Source of the DNA: Tardibacter sp963781025
Lineage (GTDB): Bacteria; Pseudomonadota; Alphaproteobacteria; Sphingomonadales; Sphingomonadaceae
Length of the DNA: 64,000 nucleotides
Assembly (NCBI GenBank): GCA_963781025.1
Contig: CAWADU010000003.1
Span: 1,612,001-1,676,000, forward strand
Direction: 5' to 3'
Of this stretch, positions 52,153 to 60,854 are shown piece after piece; the stretch's first letter is position 1; each line of letters begins with the position of its first letter. Position numbers and translations under genes: made by a program. Below the pieces are notes generated by a model. It had not been told where the DNA came from, ran no database searches, and was given only the letters and a program-made list of their open reading frames with translations.

Positions 52153-53439
52153 TTACTCCGCCGCAACTTTCGTGAACTGGTCCGCTTCGGTCAATTCCTT
52201 CAGCGCGGTGGTCGATGCCAGGCCACCTGACACGGCCTCCGCGACCAGGTCGAAATAGCCGGTGCCGACTTCGCGCTGATGGCGCGTCGCGGTGTAGCCG
52301 TGCTGCTCGCTGGCGAATTCCGCCTGCTGAAGCTCGCTATAGGCCGCCATGCCACGGTCCTTGTAGCCGCGCGCCAGCTCGAACATGCCGTAGTTGAGCT
52401 GGTGGAACCCGGCCAGCGTGACGAACTGGAACTTGTACCCCATCGCACCCAGCTCGCGCTGGAACTTCGCGATGGTGTCCTTGTCGAGCTTTGCTTCCCA
52501 GTTGAAGCTGGGCGAGCAATTGTACGCCATCATCTTGCCCGGGTGCGCTTTCTGAACCGCCTCGGCGAACCGCTTGGCATCCTCCAGGTTCGGGTGGCTC
52601 GTTTCCCACCACAAGAGATCGGCATGTTCGGCAAAAGCGATCCCGCGCTTGATGCAGTGATCGACACCAGTGCCGTCCTTCAGGCGGAAGAAACCCTCGG
52701 GCGTGCGCTCGCCGGTCAGCCACTCCCGGTCGCGCTCGTCGATGTCCGACGTGATGAGCTTGGCGCTCTCGGCGTCGGTGCGGGCAACGAGCACGGTCGG
52801 CACGCCGCAGACGTCGGCCGCCAGACGCGCGGCATTGAGGTTACGGATATGCGCCTGGGTGGGGATCAGCACCTTGCCGCCCAGATGGCCGCACTTCTTT
52901 TCCGATGCGAGCTGGTCCTCGAAGTGGACGCCCGCCGCGCCCGCCTCGATATAGGCCTTCATGATCTCGAAACAGTTCAGCGGCCCACCGAAACCGGCCT
53001 CGGCATCCGCGACGATGGGCGCGAACCAGTCGTGCCGCACGCCACCTTCCGAATGTTCGATCTGGTCGGCGCGCTGGAGCGTGCGATTGATCCGACGCGC
53101 CAGCTCAGGCCCGGCGTTGGCGGGATAAAGCGACTGGTCGGGATACATGGCGCCGGCCGTGTTCGCATCGGCGGCGACTTGCCAGCCCGACAGGTAGATC
53201 GCCTTCAGCCCGGCGCGGACCATCTGCATCGCCTGGTTGCCCGAAAGCGCGCCAAGAGCGTTGATATAGGGCTCTGTCTTCAGCAGCTCCCACAGCTTCA
53301 ATGCGCCACGGCGGGCGAGCGTGTAGTCGATGGCGACCGATCCGCGCAGCTTTTCCACATCGGCAGCCGAATAGGTGCGATTGATGCCGTCGAAACGGCC
53401 TGCGGGCATGTTGGGAACCAATTCCTGAAAGCTGCTCAT
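52153..53439 (-). CDS. aceA: Isocitrate lyase
   Basis: Cleaves isocitrate into glyoxylate and succinate, the entry to the glyoxylate shunt used on acetate or fatty acids. From the ATG at 53439 it is 428 aa. The signature KKCGHLGGKVL places catalytic Cys183. Other family parts are SGWQVAADAN, WFAPIVADAEAGFGG and YNCSPSFNW. A GTG four codons upstream opens a longer frame but is less likely. It is divergent from an XRE-IrrE regulator of the RamB/ScfR type, known to control aceA-type genes in other bacteria. No aceB lies nearby. Confidence 0.97.
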   Translation of the reverse strand: MSSFQELVPNMPAGRFDGINRTYSAADVEKLRGSVAIDYTLARRGALKLWELLKTEPYINALGALSGNQAMQMVRAGLKAIYLSGWQVAADANTAGAMYPDQSLYPANAGPELARRINRTLQRADQIEHSEGGVRHDWFAPIVADAEAGFGGPLNCFEIMKAYIEAGAAGVHFEDQLASEKKCGHLGGKVLIPTQAHIRNLNAARLAADVCGVPTVLVARTDAESAKLITSDIDERDREWLTGERTPEGFFRLKDGTGVDHCIKRGIAFAEHADLLWWETSHPNLEDAKRFAEAVQKAHPGKMMAYNCSPSFNWEAKLDKDTIAKFQRELGAMGYKFQFVTLAGFHQLNYGMFELARGYKDRGMAAYSELQQAEFASEQHGYTATRHQREVGTGYFDLVAEAVSGGLASTTALKELTEADQFTKVAAE

Positions 53440-53523
53440 ATATCCATCCACTTCAAAATGATGGATTCATTATGCCGCAGCGCGGAAAGGGCCGATAGGT
53501 CGATAAGTGACATCCTGCCTATT

Positions 53524-53545
53524 TTCACATTGTGCAATTTGTGAA
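53524..53545. promoter_or_regulatory. Inverted repeat between aceA and its divergent regulator
   Basis: TTCACA (53524-53529) and TGTGAA (53540-53545) are perfect inverted 6-bp arms with a 10-bp spacer, set in AT-rich sequence (TTGTGCAATTTG). The site lies within the 125 bp shared by the two start codons, so it is a candidate operator for the neighbouring regulator. Confidence 0.5.
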
Positions 53546-53564
53546 TTTATGACAACTTTCATCA

Positions 53565-54986
53565 ATGGCGCTTACCATCGATCGAAAGCTCTATCTTGGA
53601 GCGCGGCTCCGCCGGCTCCGCCGTGAACTTGGCCTCAGCCAGACGCGCATGGCCGAGGAAGTCGGCATTTCGCCCAGTTACCTGAACCATCTGGAACGCA
53701 ACCAGCGTCCTGTTACCGCACAGGTGCTGCTGCGTCTGACCGAAGGTTTCGATATCGATCTGCGGTCCTTTGTATCAGATCGCGAGGGTCCGGGCGTTTC
53801 CGACCTGATGGAGGTTTTCGCAGATCCGCTCTTCCGCGATCTTGGCGTACCACGTCAGGAGGTGATGGACCTGGCCGACAATGCACCCGGTGCGGCGGAG
53901 GCCGTGCTGCGGCTGTACCGTGCGATTGCCGACCGGCGCGGCCTGCCCGACACGATTGATGACCGGGCGGGGCAGCGCAGTTCCATCGCGCCCGCCGAAT
54001 GGGTGCAGGAATATATCCAGGGCCACCGCAACTTCTTTGCGGAACTGGACGACGCAGCCGAAATCCTTGTGAAATCGTTGGGCGGATCGACGGGAGACCT
54101 GGCCGACGTTCTGCGAAAGCGGCTCTTGGAAAACCACGGCATCAACGTCCGCGTCGTTCCGCCCGATGTGCTTGACGATGCGCTCAGGCATTATGACTAT
54201 CACCGCCGCCGCCTGATGGTGTCCGAACTGCTGACCCCGCCGGGACGCGCCTTTGCCATGGCCTATCAGATCGCGCTGCTGGAGATGCGCGGCCTGCTGG
54301 ACGGGCTGACCCAAAGGTCCGCGGCTCCCGATCCGACGACGGCAAAGCTGTTGCGCGTCTCGCTCGCCAACTATGCCGCCGCCGCGATGATGATGCCTTA
54401 TGAGGCCTTCCGCGATGCGGCGGAAAGCCTTGGCTATGACGTCGAAATGCTGTGTCGCCGGTTTGGCGTCAGCTTCGAGCAGGCCTGTCACCGGCTGACG
54501 ACGCTGGGTCGCAGCGGTACACGCGGCATCCCTTTCTTCATGCTGAGGATCGACGCTGCAGGCAACGTCTCGAAACGCTTTGCCGGGGCGGGTTTCCCCT
54601 TCTCGCGCTTTGGCGGCATCTGCCCGCGCTGGAACATCCATTCAGCTTTCCGCACGCCGGGCAGCATCTTGTCGCAGATCATCGAAATGCCGGACGGCGA
54701 CCGGTATTTCACCATATCGCGCACCGTCCGCCGTCCCACCTCCGCCTATACGGGAGAGGATCTGGAGCTTGCCGTCGGCATCGGCTGCGAGCTACGCCAC
54801 GCGTCCAGGCTGGTCTATGCGCGCGGGTTGGACCTCGGCCAGCCGAACGTCACGCCGACCGGCCCGAGTTGTCCCATGTGCGAACGCGCCCGCTGCCCGC
54901 AACGCGCCGCGCCGCCGGCCAACCGCTCCCTGCTTGTCGATGAATTATCGAAGTCCGTGACGCCCTACCCGTTCACCAGCGTCTAG
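53565..54986 (+). CDS. XRE-family regulator with ImmA/IrrE domain (ScfR/RamB-like)
   Basis: A 473-aa regulator: an N-terminal XRE helix-turn-helix (about 10-65; LGLSQTRMAEEVGISPSYLN then LERNQRPVT), an ImmA/IrrE-like region (about 150-300), and a C-terminal DUF2083-type part with a Cys-rich end CPMCERARCP. This architecture is that of short-chain fatty acyl regulators (RamB, PrpR, MccR, PccR/ScfR), which sense acyl-CoA or glyoxylate metabolites. Divergence from aceA strongly suggests control of the glyoxylate shunt. It is 4 bases convergent-overlapping with the CDF gene. Confidence 0.9.
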   Translation: MALTIDRKLYLGARLRRLRRELGLSQTRMAEEVGISPSYLNHLERNQRPVTAQVLLRLTEGFDIDLRSFVSDREGPGVSDLMEVFADPLFRDLGVPRQEVMDLADNAPGAAEAVLRLYRAIADRRGLPDTIDDRAGQRSSIAPAEWVQEYIQGHRNFFAELDDAAEILVKSLGGSTGDLADVLRKRLLENHGINVRVVPPDVLDDALRHYDYHRRRLMVSELLTPPGRAFAMAYQIALLEMRGLLDGLTQRSAAPDPTTAKLLRVSLANYAAAAMMMPYEAFRDAAESLGYDVEMLCRRFGVSFEQACHRLTTLGRSGTRGIPFFMLRIDAAGNVSKRFAGAGFPFSRFGGICPRWNIHSAFRTPGSILSQIIEMPDGDRYFTISRTVRRPTSAYTGEDLELAVGIGCELRHASRLVYARGLDLGQPNVTPTGPSCPMCERARCPQRAAPPANRSLLVDELSKSVTPYPFTSV

Positions 54987-55912
54987 ACGCGCTCGGCAGG
55001 CGCAAGCGCGCAGATGGTATCGCCGTCGGTCTCGATCTGGATCGTCGTGTGCGAGATGTGGAACCGATGGTCCAGTTCGTCGGCGGCCCTGTGCAGGAAC
55101 ATGTCGCCGGGGTGGCCGCTGGGCATGACGAGATGAGCGGTCAACGCCGTTTCGGTCGTGCTCATCGCCCAGATGTGCAGATCGTGCACCCGCTCGACAC
55201 CCGGCAGCCCGGACAGCATCTTCTCGACCGCGCGCGGATCGATGCCCGGCGGGACCGCCGCCAGCGATAACGTAACCGAGTCGCGCAGCAATCCCCAACT
55301 TCCCCAGACGATGACGCCCACGATGACAAGGCTTGTAACCGGGTCGATCCACAGCCAGCCGCCGACGCTGATCGCAATGCCCGCGGCAATGACGCCTGCC
55401 GAGACGCCGGCGTCCGCGGCCATGTGCAGATAGGCGCCGCGAATGTTGATGTCGCGCTTGCGGCCGCGCGCGAAAAGCCAGGCGGTAAATCCGTTGATGA
55501 CGATGCCGATGGCGGCAACGATGATTACGGTGCCTGCGGCCACGGTCTGCGGTTTGCCGAATCGCTCTATAGCCCCGAGCGCGATCGCGCCGACCGCCAG
55601 CAGCAGGAAGATCGCATTGAACAGCGCGGCGAGGATCGACGATCCCCGCAGACCATAGGTAAAGCGTGCGGTGGGCTTCAGCTTCGACATGCCATAGGCT
55701 GCCCAGGCGATGGCGAGCCCGAGCACGTCGGACAGATTGTGTCCCGCATCGGCAAGCAGCGCCATGGAATTGGCCGCAAAACCGAACCCGGCCTCCACCG
55801 CCACAAAGATGAGGTTGAGGGCGATCGCCAGGGCAAAGGTCCCGCCGAAATCGGCAGGCCCGTGATCATGAGCATGGTCGTGCCCCGCCCCATGATGCCC
55901 TGCCATTTTCAT
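54983..55912 (-). CDS. Cation diffusion facilitator family metal exporter
   Basis: A CDF (ZitB/CzcD-like) divalent metal:proton antiporter, about 309 aa. The His-rich N-terminus HHGAGHDHAHDHG binds metal. TM2 carries LLADAGHNLSDVLG and TM5 HMAADAGVSAGVI, which hold the His/Asp metal site; the cytoplasmic C-terminal domain ends in HTTIQIETDGD. Zn2+ export is most likely; Co, Cd and Fe cannot be excluded. I use the ATG at 55912, close to GGGAG; 55906 is possible, and the frame upstream of it is not supported. The 3' end overlaps the regulator gene by 4 bases. Confidence 0.9.
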   Translation of the reverse strand: MKMAGHHGAGHDHAHDHGPADFGGTFALAIALNLIFVAVEAGFGFAANSMALLADAGHNLSDVLGLAIAWAAYGMSKLKPTARFTYGLRGSSILAALFNAIFLLLAVGAIALGAIERFGKPQTVAAGTVIIVAAIGIVINGFTAWLFARGRKRDINIRGAYLHMAADAGVSAGVIAAGIAISVGGWLWIDPVTSLVIVGVIVWGSWGLLRDSVTLSLAAVPPGIDPRAVEKMLSGLPGVERVHDLHIWAMSTTETALTAHLVMPSGHPGDMFLHRAADELDHRFHISHTTIQIETDGDTICALAPAERV

Positions 55913-56035
55913 TCGCTCCCAAACCGCCGGTCCCTGCGGTTTAGCGAAGCCTGGCATTCGGTGCTGCAAAAAAATGGCCGGCGGGAGTGCCGGCCAGGAT
56001 CGGGAAGGGGTTAACTGTAGTTGCCGCTATCCGGC

Positions 56036-56380
56036 TTATTGGCCCATGGAAGGCGCCGTGGCGGCGGCACCCGGTTCCGATGATTTGTGCTTCTTCTTAT
56101 GATGCTTTTTGGAGGAACCAGAGTCCGTGGCCGCTGCCGAGCCTGCGCCAGCGTCCGTTGCGGGGGCCGCCGCAGCCGGATCCGCGGCCGGGGCGGCCGT
56201 GCCGGAATCCGCAGGCGTGGCGCCAGCGGTTGGATCACCGGCTGATGGGGCGCCAGCCGGAGCCGCAGCGCCCGGGTCGGCGCTGGGGCCGGGACCGGCC
56301 ATCGGGCCTGATACTTGGGCGAAAGCTGGGGCGGTGAGGCCAAGCGCAGCGGCCGTACCCATGATAAATGCCAGTTTCAC
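56036..56380 (-). CDS. Secreted Pro/Ala-rich protein with basic C-terminal tail
   Basis: A small exported protein of about 114 aa starting at GTG 56380 (AGGAG nine bases upstream). The signal peptide ends near APAFAQ (about 21). The mature part is a Pro/Ala/Gly/Asp low-complexity stretch without fold, followed by a strongly basic KKHHKKKHKSSEP cluster. No domain is recognised. It resembles the EF-hand protein at 13735 in its linker composition. A cell-wall or polyanion-binding role is guesswork. An ATG ten codons earlier is less well placed. Confidence 0.65.
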   Translation of the reverse strand: MKLAFIMGTAAALGLTAPAFAQVSGPMAGPGPSADPGAAAPAGAPSAGDPTAGATPADSGTAAPAADPAAAAPATDAGAGSAAATDSGSSKKHHKKKHKSSEPGAAATAPSMGQ

Positions 56381-56553
56381 GACACATTTCTCCTGATGTT
56401 CATTCAACACGCCCCCGTGCGACGAACAATCAAAGGATGCATCCAGGGCCGCGGGTTGACCACCCCATGGCAGTGCCCTTCGGCCTGATGGACCGTCGAC
56501 TCACCGGCTTCTGTTCAGGGCGTGAGGCGAAGTGAAAAACGCCTGATCGGGAC

Positions 56554-57540
56554 CTATTCGGCCGCCATCTGGTTCCAGCCGTAAACGCCCAGCTTTTCGA
56601 ACAGGGCGCTGTCGTGATCCTCGCCGGCGTTGGGGGTCGTGAGCAGCTTGTCGCCGAGGAAAATCGAATTCGCCCCCGCCAGGAAGCACAGCGCCTGCAA
56701 TTCGTCCGACATGGATTCGCGGCCGGCGGAAAGGCGCACGACCGATTTCGGCATCATGAGCCGTGCGACGGCCACTGTGCGGACGAATTCGATCGCATCG
56801 ATCTGCGCCGCTTCACCTGACAGCAGTTGATCACCCAGTGGCGTACCCGAAATCGGCACCAGCCCGTTGATCGGCACTGAACCCGGGTGTTCGGGTAGGT
56901 TGGCAAGCGACATGAGGAAACCGGCGCGGTCCTCGCGGGCCTCGCCCATGCCGATGATGCCGCCGCAGCAGGTGTTGATCCCCGCCTTGCGCACGCGTTC
57001 CAGCGTCTGGAGGCGGTCGTCGTAGCTGCGGGTCGACACGACCTTTTCATAATATTCGGGCGAGGTGTCGAGGTTGTGGTTGTAATAATCGAGACCCGCA
57101 TCGGCGAGCTTTTGCGTCTGGTCGTCGGTCAGCATGCCAAGCGTCATGCAGGTTTCCATGCCCAGCGCACGCACTTCCCGCACCATGGTGCAGATCGCGT
57201 CCATGTCGCGGTCTTTCGGCTCGCGCCACGCGGCACCCATGCAGAACCGTTCCGCGCCGCCCGCCTTCGCCTCGCGCGCGGCGGTGACCACAGCGTCCAC
57301 CGCCATCAGCTTTTCCGCCTTGAGGCCCGTCTTGAAGCTCGCGCTCTGACTGCAATAGCCGCAATTTTCAGCGCAGCCGCCGGTCTTTATCGACAGCAAT
57401 TGCGCCTTCTGGATAGCGTTTGCGTCAAAGTTCTGGCGATGGACGGTCTGCGCATCGAACATCAAATCGGCGAACGGCCGCGCGAACAGCGCCAGTATCT
57501 CGCCCTTGTTCCAGTCGTGGCGCACCACAGATCCCGTCAT
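56554..57540 (-). CDS. bioB: Biotin synthase
   Basis: A radical SAM enzyme inserting sulfur into dethiobiotin. In 328 aa the 4Fe-4S motif CxxxCxxC is at C56, C60 and C63 (GGCAENCGYCSQS). The SAM-binding GAAWREPKDRDMD, YNHNLDTSPEYY and the Arg of LSAGRESM are present. The start is the ATG at 57540; a GTG one codon earlier is possible. No other bio gene is adjacent, so biotin synthesis genes are scattered here. Confidence 0.97.
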   Translation of the reverse strand: MTGSVVRHDWNKGEILALFARPFADLMFDAQTVHRQNFDANAIQKAQLLSIKTGGCAENCGYCSQSASFKTGLKAEKLMAVDAVVTAAREAKAGGAERFCMGAAWREPKDRDMDAICTMVREVRALGMETCMTLGMLTDDQTQKLADAGLDYYNHNLDTSPEYYEKVVSTRSYDDRLQTLERVRKAGINTCCGGIIGMGEAREDRAGFLMSLANLPEHPGSVPINGLVPISGTPLGDQLLSGEAAQIDAIEFVRTVAVARLMMPKSVVRLSAGRESMSDELQALCFLAGANSIFLGDKLLTTPNAGEDHDSALFEKLGVYGWNQMAAE

Positions 57541-57574
57541 CACTTCACTCCCAAATCCATTTGCGGCGCGGCGG

Positions 57575-57949
57575 CTACCAATAGCGCCAGCTCCACACGT
57601 AAAATCCGATCAGGCCGAACACGGCCAGCCATAACGCAATGACCAAAGCCGCACCGCCCCGGCTGACGGGCCGCCGGGTTTCGATCTCCGCCGTCCGCCG
57701 ATGCTCGGCGAAAAGCTCCCCCGGCACCAGTTTGACGAACACCCATATACCAGCCGGCAAAATCAGCAAATCGTCGATCAGGCCCAGAACGGGCACGAAG
57801 TCGGGGATAAGATCGATCGGCGACAGCGCATAGGCCGCAATGAGCCAACCCCATGCCCTGGCGTACCACGGCGTACGTGGATCGCGGATCGCAAGCCATA
57901 TGGCATGCGCATCGCGCCGCAGTGCATGAGCCTGTTCGCCTATCGACAA
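57575..57949 (-). CDS. YkvA-family (DUF1232) membrane protein
   Basis: A 124-aa protein of the DUF1232/YkvA family. The conserved AYALSPIDLIPDFVPVLGLIDDLLILP block spans about 39-65 (SPIDLIPDFVP is diagnostic) and is followed by a hydrophobic C-terminal span near 100-118. The start appears to be TTG, preceded by GGAAGG; no ATG or GTG lies in the same frame nearby. Function is unknown. It is 35 bp upstream of bioB on the same strand. Confidence 0.8.
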   Translation of the reverse strand: MSIGEQAHALRRDAHAIWLAIRDPRTPWYARAWGWLIAAYALSPIDLIPDFVPVLGLIDDLLILPAGIWVFVKLVPGELFAEHRRTAEIETRRPVSRGGAALVIALWLAVFGLIGFYVWSWRYW

Positions 57950-57995
57950 TTCGCCTTCCCTCGCGTTGGATTGTCCAAACCGCTACTGGAGACGA

Positions 57996-58982
57996 ATGGC
58001 AAGAGTTGTTTCTGCAACGACAGAGCGATTTCCCGTCGCGGGCGTGTTCAATATTGCCCGCGGGGCGAAACGGCATGTCGATGTCGTCACGGTGAAAATC
58101 AGCCGCGGAACCGCCTCCGCGCAAGGAGAAGCAACGCCGGTCTACTATCATGGCGAAAGCGCGGGCACCGTTCTGGCGCAGATCGAAACGGTGCGCTCCG
58201 CCATTGAAGCGGACGTGTCGAGGCAGGACCTGCAAGCGCTTTTGCCGCACGGCGCCGCGCGCAACGCCGTCGACAGCGCGCTCTGGAGCCTTGAAGCCAG
58301 GGAAACGCGCCGACCGGTTTGGGCGCTGGCGGGTTTGCCGCCGCCCGTGCCGCTCCTCACCGCCTTCACCATCTCGCTCGCCGACCCAGTAGCGATGGAG
58401 AAGGCCGCGCGCGAAGCGGCCGGCCGTTATCCGCTCCTCAAGCTGAAACTGGCGGGCGATGGCGACCGGGAACGCGTGGCCGCCGTCCGGCGCGGCGCAC
58501 CGCTTGCGCGGCTGATCGTCGATGCGAACGAAGCCTGGAGCGGCCGGGACGTCGCGGCTGAGGCGGCGGCGCTGCTGCCGTTCGGCGTCGAACTGATCGA
58601 GCAGCCGGTGCCTGCGGGCCATGAGGAAATGCTGGACGGCGTGCGATCCCCCATCCCGCTCTGTGCTGATGAAAGCTGCCACGACCGGGCCGACCTCACC
58701 CGCCTTGCCGGACGTTATCAGGCGATCAACATCAAGCTCGACAAATGCGGCGGCCTGACCGAAGCGCTGGCGCTTGCTTGTGAGGCCAAGGCAATGGGAT
58801 TCGAGCTGATGACCGGCTGCATGCTTTGCACGTCGCTTGGCATCGCACCTGCATTCCTGATCGCTCAGCAAAGCCGCTGGGTCGATCTCGACGGTCCCCT
58901 GCTGCTGGTTGACGATCGCGACCATCCGATCCGTTTCGATGGCGGCACCATCCACCCGCCGTCTCCGCAGCTATGGGGATAG
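57996..58982 (+). CDS. Dipeptide epimerase (L-Ala-D/L-Glu epimerase, enolase superfamily)
   Basis: An enolase-superfamily enzyme that epimerises L-Ala-D-Glu, allowing murein peptide recycling. The 328-aa protein carries LKLKLAGD (second-sphere Lys pair), the metal ligands in IVDANEAWSG, ELIEQPVP and CADESCHD, and the opposite-face catalytic Lys in NIKLDKCGG. The ATG at 57996 follows GGAGACGA. Upstream in-frame residues are rejected. It is divergent from the YkvA gene with only about 45 bp between. Substrate specificity within the MLE/epimerase subgroup is inferred from motif pattern. Confidence 0.88.
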   Translation: MARVVSATTERFPVAGVFNIARGAKRHVDVVTVKISRGTASAQGEATPVYYHGESAGTVLAQIETVRSAIEADVSRQDLQALLPHGAARNAVDSALWSLEARETRRPVWALAGLPPPVPLLTAFTISLADPVAMEKAAREAAGRYPLLKLKLAGDGDRERVAAVRRGAPLARLIVDANEAWSGRDVAAEAAALLPFGVELIEQPVPAGHEEMLDGVRSPIPLCADESCHDRADLTRLAGRYQAINIKLDKCGGLTEALALACEAKAMGFELMTGCMLCTSLGIAPAFLIAQQSRWVDLDGPLLLVDDRDHPIRFDGGTIHPPSPQLWG

Positions 58983-59004
58983 TCTGCTCGCCGGGCGGAT
59001 GCGT

Positions 59005-60141
59005 TTACAGGTCCGCTTCGCTCGCGGTCACGTCCGACGCATAGGGCATGATCATTTTGCCGTCGGGCGCGGCGGTGAAGGTGGTTTGCGTCGGATAGGC
59101 GATTTCGATCGCCTGTTCGGCAAAGGCGCGCAATATGTTCACGCCAACCGTGGTCCGCAGATCTTTCACGTCGTTCGGGGCGCGGCTCACCACGTCGAAG
59201 ATCAACTCAAAATCGAGGCTGCTCGCACCGAAACCGAGGAAGCTTGCCGCCACAAAGCGGCATTTCTTGTATTCGGCGACCACGCCCCGAAGGATTTCCG
59301 GCACCTTCTCCAGCACCTCGGGCGGGGTCTGGTAGACCAGGCCCAGCGTGAAGGTGACGCGGCGGCGGTCCAGCCGCTCCAGATTGCGCAACTCCTTGCC
59401 CAGTAGATTGGCATTCGAAATCATCACCCGCTCGCCGGTCGTCGCGCGCACCCGTGTGGTCTTGAGACCGATCGCCTCGACGGTTCCCGTGCTGGTGTCC
59501 CACGAGATCGTGTCGCCGTTGCGAAAGGGCTTGTCGAGCAGGATCGACAGCGCGGCGAACAGATCGGAGAATATGCCCTGCGCAGCAAGGCCGATGGCGA
59601 TGCCGCCGATCCCGAGGCCCGCGACAAGCGCGGTGACGTTCACCCCAAGATTGTCGAGGATCAGGATCGCCGCCAGCGCAAAGGCCGCGATCGACACTAA
59701 AAGGCGGATGATCCCGAGCGCCGATACAAGCGAGCTGCGATCGTCGCCGCCGGTCTCGGCGCGCTGCTCCACCCAGCTAAGGATCAGTTCGCGTATCCAG
59801 ATCGCGCCTTGCAACGCCAGGGCCACAGTGAACGCAAAGCGGACGACATTGGCCACACCCCTCGGCGGGACCGCCAGATCGGCCACCAGTCCCGCCGCCA
59901 GCGCGATCATGAACCAGACCTGCGTCACGGCGATAACCCGGCCGACGACGGTGCGAAAAGCCGAGCCGTGCGCGCCCTTCGCCAGCCATCGGCCGAAGCT
60001 TCTGATTCCGAACAGAACCGCGACCAGCACCGCGGCTGCGCACAGGGCAATGAAGATGCCGAGGCTATTGTGTGTCAGCCAGGTCCACGCCTGCGCCACG
60101 GTCAGCCGAAAACCGGTTCCCAACCCATCAATGCTGTTCAT
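59005..60141 (-). CDS. Small-conductance mechanosensitive channel (MscS family)
   Basis: An inner-membrane channel of about 378 aa opened by membrane tension. It has four or five N-terminal spans, the pore helix VTALVAGLGIGGIAIGLAAQ (about 193-212, Gly/Ala packed as in MscS), then the beta domain DLFAALSILLDKPFRNGDTI and a C-terminal cytoplasmic vestibule. I use the ATG at 60141; the frame continues 25 codons upstream without supporting features. It is convergent with the dipeptide epimerase gene, and the intergenic gap is only 22 bp. Confidence 0.92.
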   Translation of the reverse strand: MNSIDGLGTGFRLTVAQAWTWLTHNSLGIFIALCAAAVLVAVLFGIRSFGRWLAKGAHGSAFRTVVGRVIAVTQVWFMIALAAGLVADLAVPPRGVANVVRFAFTVALALQGAIWIRELILSWVEQRAETGGDDRSSLVSALGIIRLLVSIAAFALAAILILDNLGVNVTALVAGLGIGGIAIGLAAQGIFSDLFAALSILLDKPFRNGDTISWDTSTGTVEAIGLKTTRVRATTGERVMISNANLLGKELRNLERLDRRRVTFTLGLVYQTPPEVLEKVPEILRGVVAEYKKCRFVAASFLGFGASSLDFELIFDVVSRAPNDVKDLRTTVGVNILRAFAEQAIEIAYPTQTTFTAAPDGKMIMPYASDVTASEADL

Positions 60142-60231
60142 CGCCACGCCTTGTACAGTTGCCAGTTCCCGGCGGGATCGTCCCAATGACGCGGAAACCA
60201 CCCATGGTTCTTGCATTCTAATGGGGCAAGC

Positions 60232-60576
60232 TCAATCCGCGACCGTCAGCGCCTCAAACACCAACCGATGGGCGGGAAGCGGGTCGCCGTCGTGCATTTC
60301 ATGCTCGACCAGCGCGATATCGGCGACGATATGTCCGGGCAAGACCAGTTCGGCCGTGCCGAGCGCCGCGACAAGCCGATCGATCTTTGCGACGTCGCCG
60401 CCATCGAAACGCAACTCCAACCGGTGGCGTTGTCCGGAAAAGGTCGCGCTGGCCCAATTGTGGCTCGACGTCGTCTCGACCACCATCGCCGGCCATGATT
60501 CGTTGCCGTCGTCTTCCAGAAATCGGCGAATGGCACGCAGAAGGGCTCCCTGCGCTCCTGATATCATCGTCCGCAT
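60232..60576 (-). CDS. Unknown protein (114 aa), second gene of the pair divergent from the S24 regulator
   Basis: A 114-aa soluble protein with no domain I recognise: an N-terminal helix (GAQGALLRAIRRFLEDDGNE) and a beta-rich body including HRLELRFDGGDVAKIDRLV and LPGHIVADIALVEHEMHDGD. The ribosome-binding site AAGGAGG is perfect. Its start lies 13 bases inside the 3' end of the 65-aa gene, so the two are translationally coupled. It is read away from the S24-type regulator, whose upstream region contains repeated operator-like motifs. Function unknown. Confidence 0.75.
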   Translation of the reverse strand: MRTMISGAQGALLRAIRRFLEDDGNESWPAMVVETTSSHNWASATFSGQRHRLELRFDGGDVAKIDRLVAALGTAELVLPGHIVADIALVEHEMHDGDPLPAHRLVFEALTVAD

Positions 60577-60761
60577 GTCTGCACCTCCTTCGCGCGCGTG
60601 TTGATGAATGCAAGGACGCGGCGTTCCATTTTCGGGCCGGGCTGGCGGCCCCGCCTTAGATCATGAACCAGACGAGGATCCTTGACCGCCATGCGTCCGA
60701 ATCGGGTCGCGGGCGTGCTTGTCTCCTTCAGGTGGCGTTCGATCTGCCATAACAGGCTCAT
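60564..60761 (-). CDS. Small unknown protein (65 aa), first gene of the pair divergent from the S24 regulator
   Basis: A basic 65-aa protein: MSLLWQIERHLKETSTPATR followed by FGRMAVKDPRLVHDLRRGRQ and an Arg-rich helix. The layout suggests a helix-turn-helix-like or RNA/DNA-binding small domain, with FGRMAVKDPRLV as turn region, but no family is certain. AAGGAG precedes the ATG. It overlaps the downstream 114-aa gene by 13 bases, and its start codon faces the S24-type regulator across 93 bp. A cro-like partner role is a guess. Confidence 0.75.
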   Translation of the reverse strand: MSLLWQIERHLKETSTPATRFGRMAVKDPRLVHDLRRGRQPGPKMERRVLAFINTRAKEVQTCGR

Positions 60762-60790
60762 AAATCTCCTTCCCCATTCACGAGTCGATG

Positions 60791-60840
60791 TTCCTGCTAT
60801 GTTCCTCCTTATTTCCTACTTGTCTAGGATTTTTCCTAGA
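60791..60840. promoter_or_regulatory. Phased TTCCT repeats and a perfect palindrome between the S24 regulator and the small-gene pair
   Basis: TTCCT occurs at 60791, 60802, 60813 and 60833 (spacings 11, 11 and 20 bp, about one, one and two helical turns). The perfect palindrome TCTAGGA-TTTT-TCCTAGA spans 60823-60840. The array fills most of the 93-bp divergent region, consistent with a cooperative operator. Confidence 0.55.
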
Positions 60841-60854
60841 TGTATATGTGAGAA

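Noticed and set aside
56381..56553. Riboswitch near bioB
   Set aside because: This gap is downstream of bioB, and no conserved aptamer core is recognisable; the hairpins are weak.
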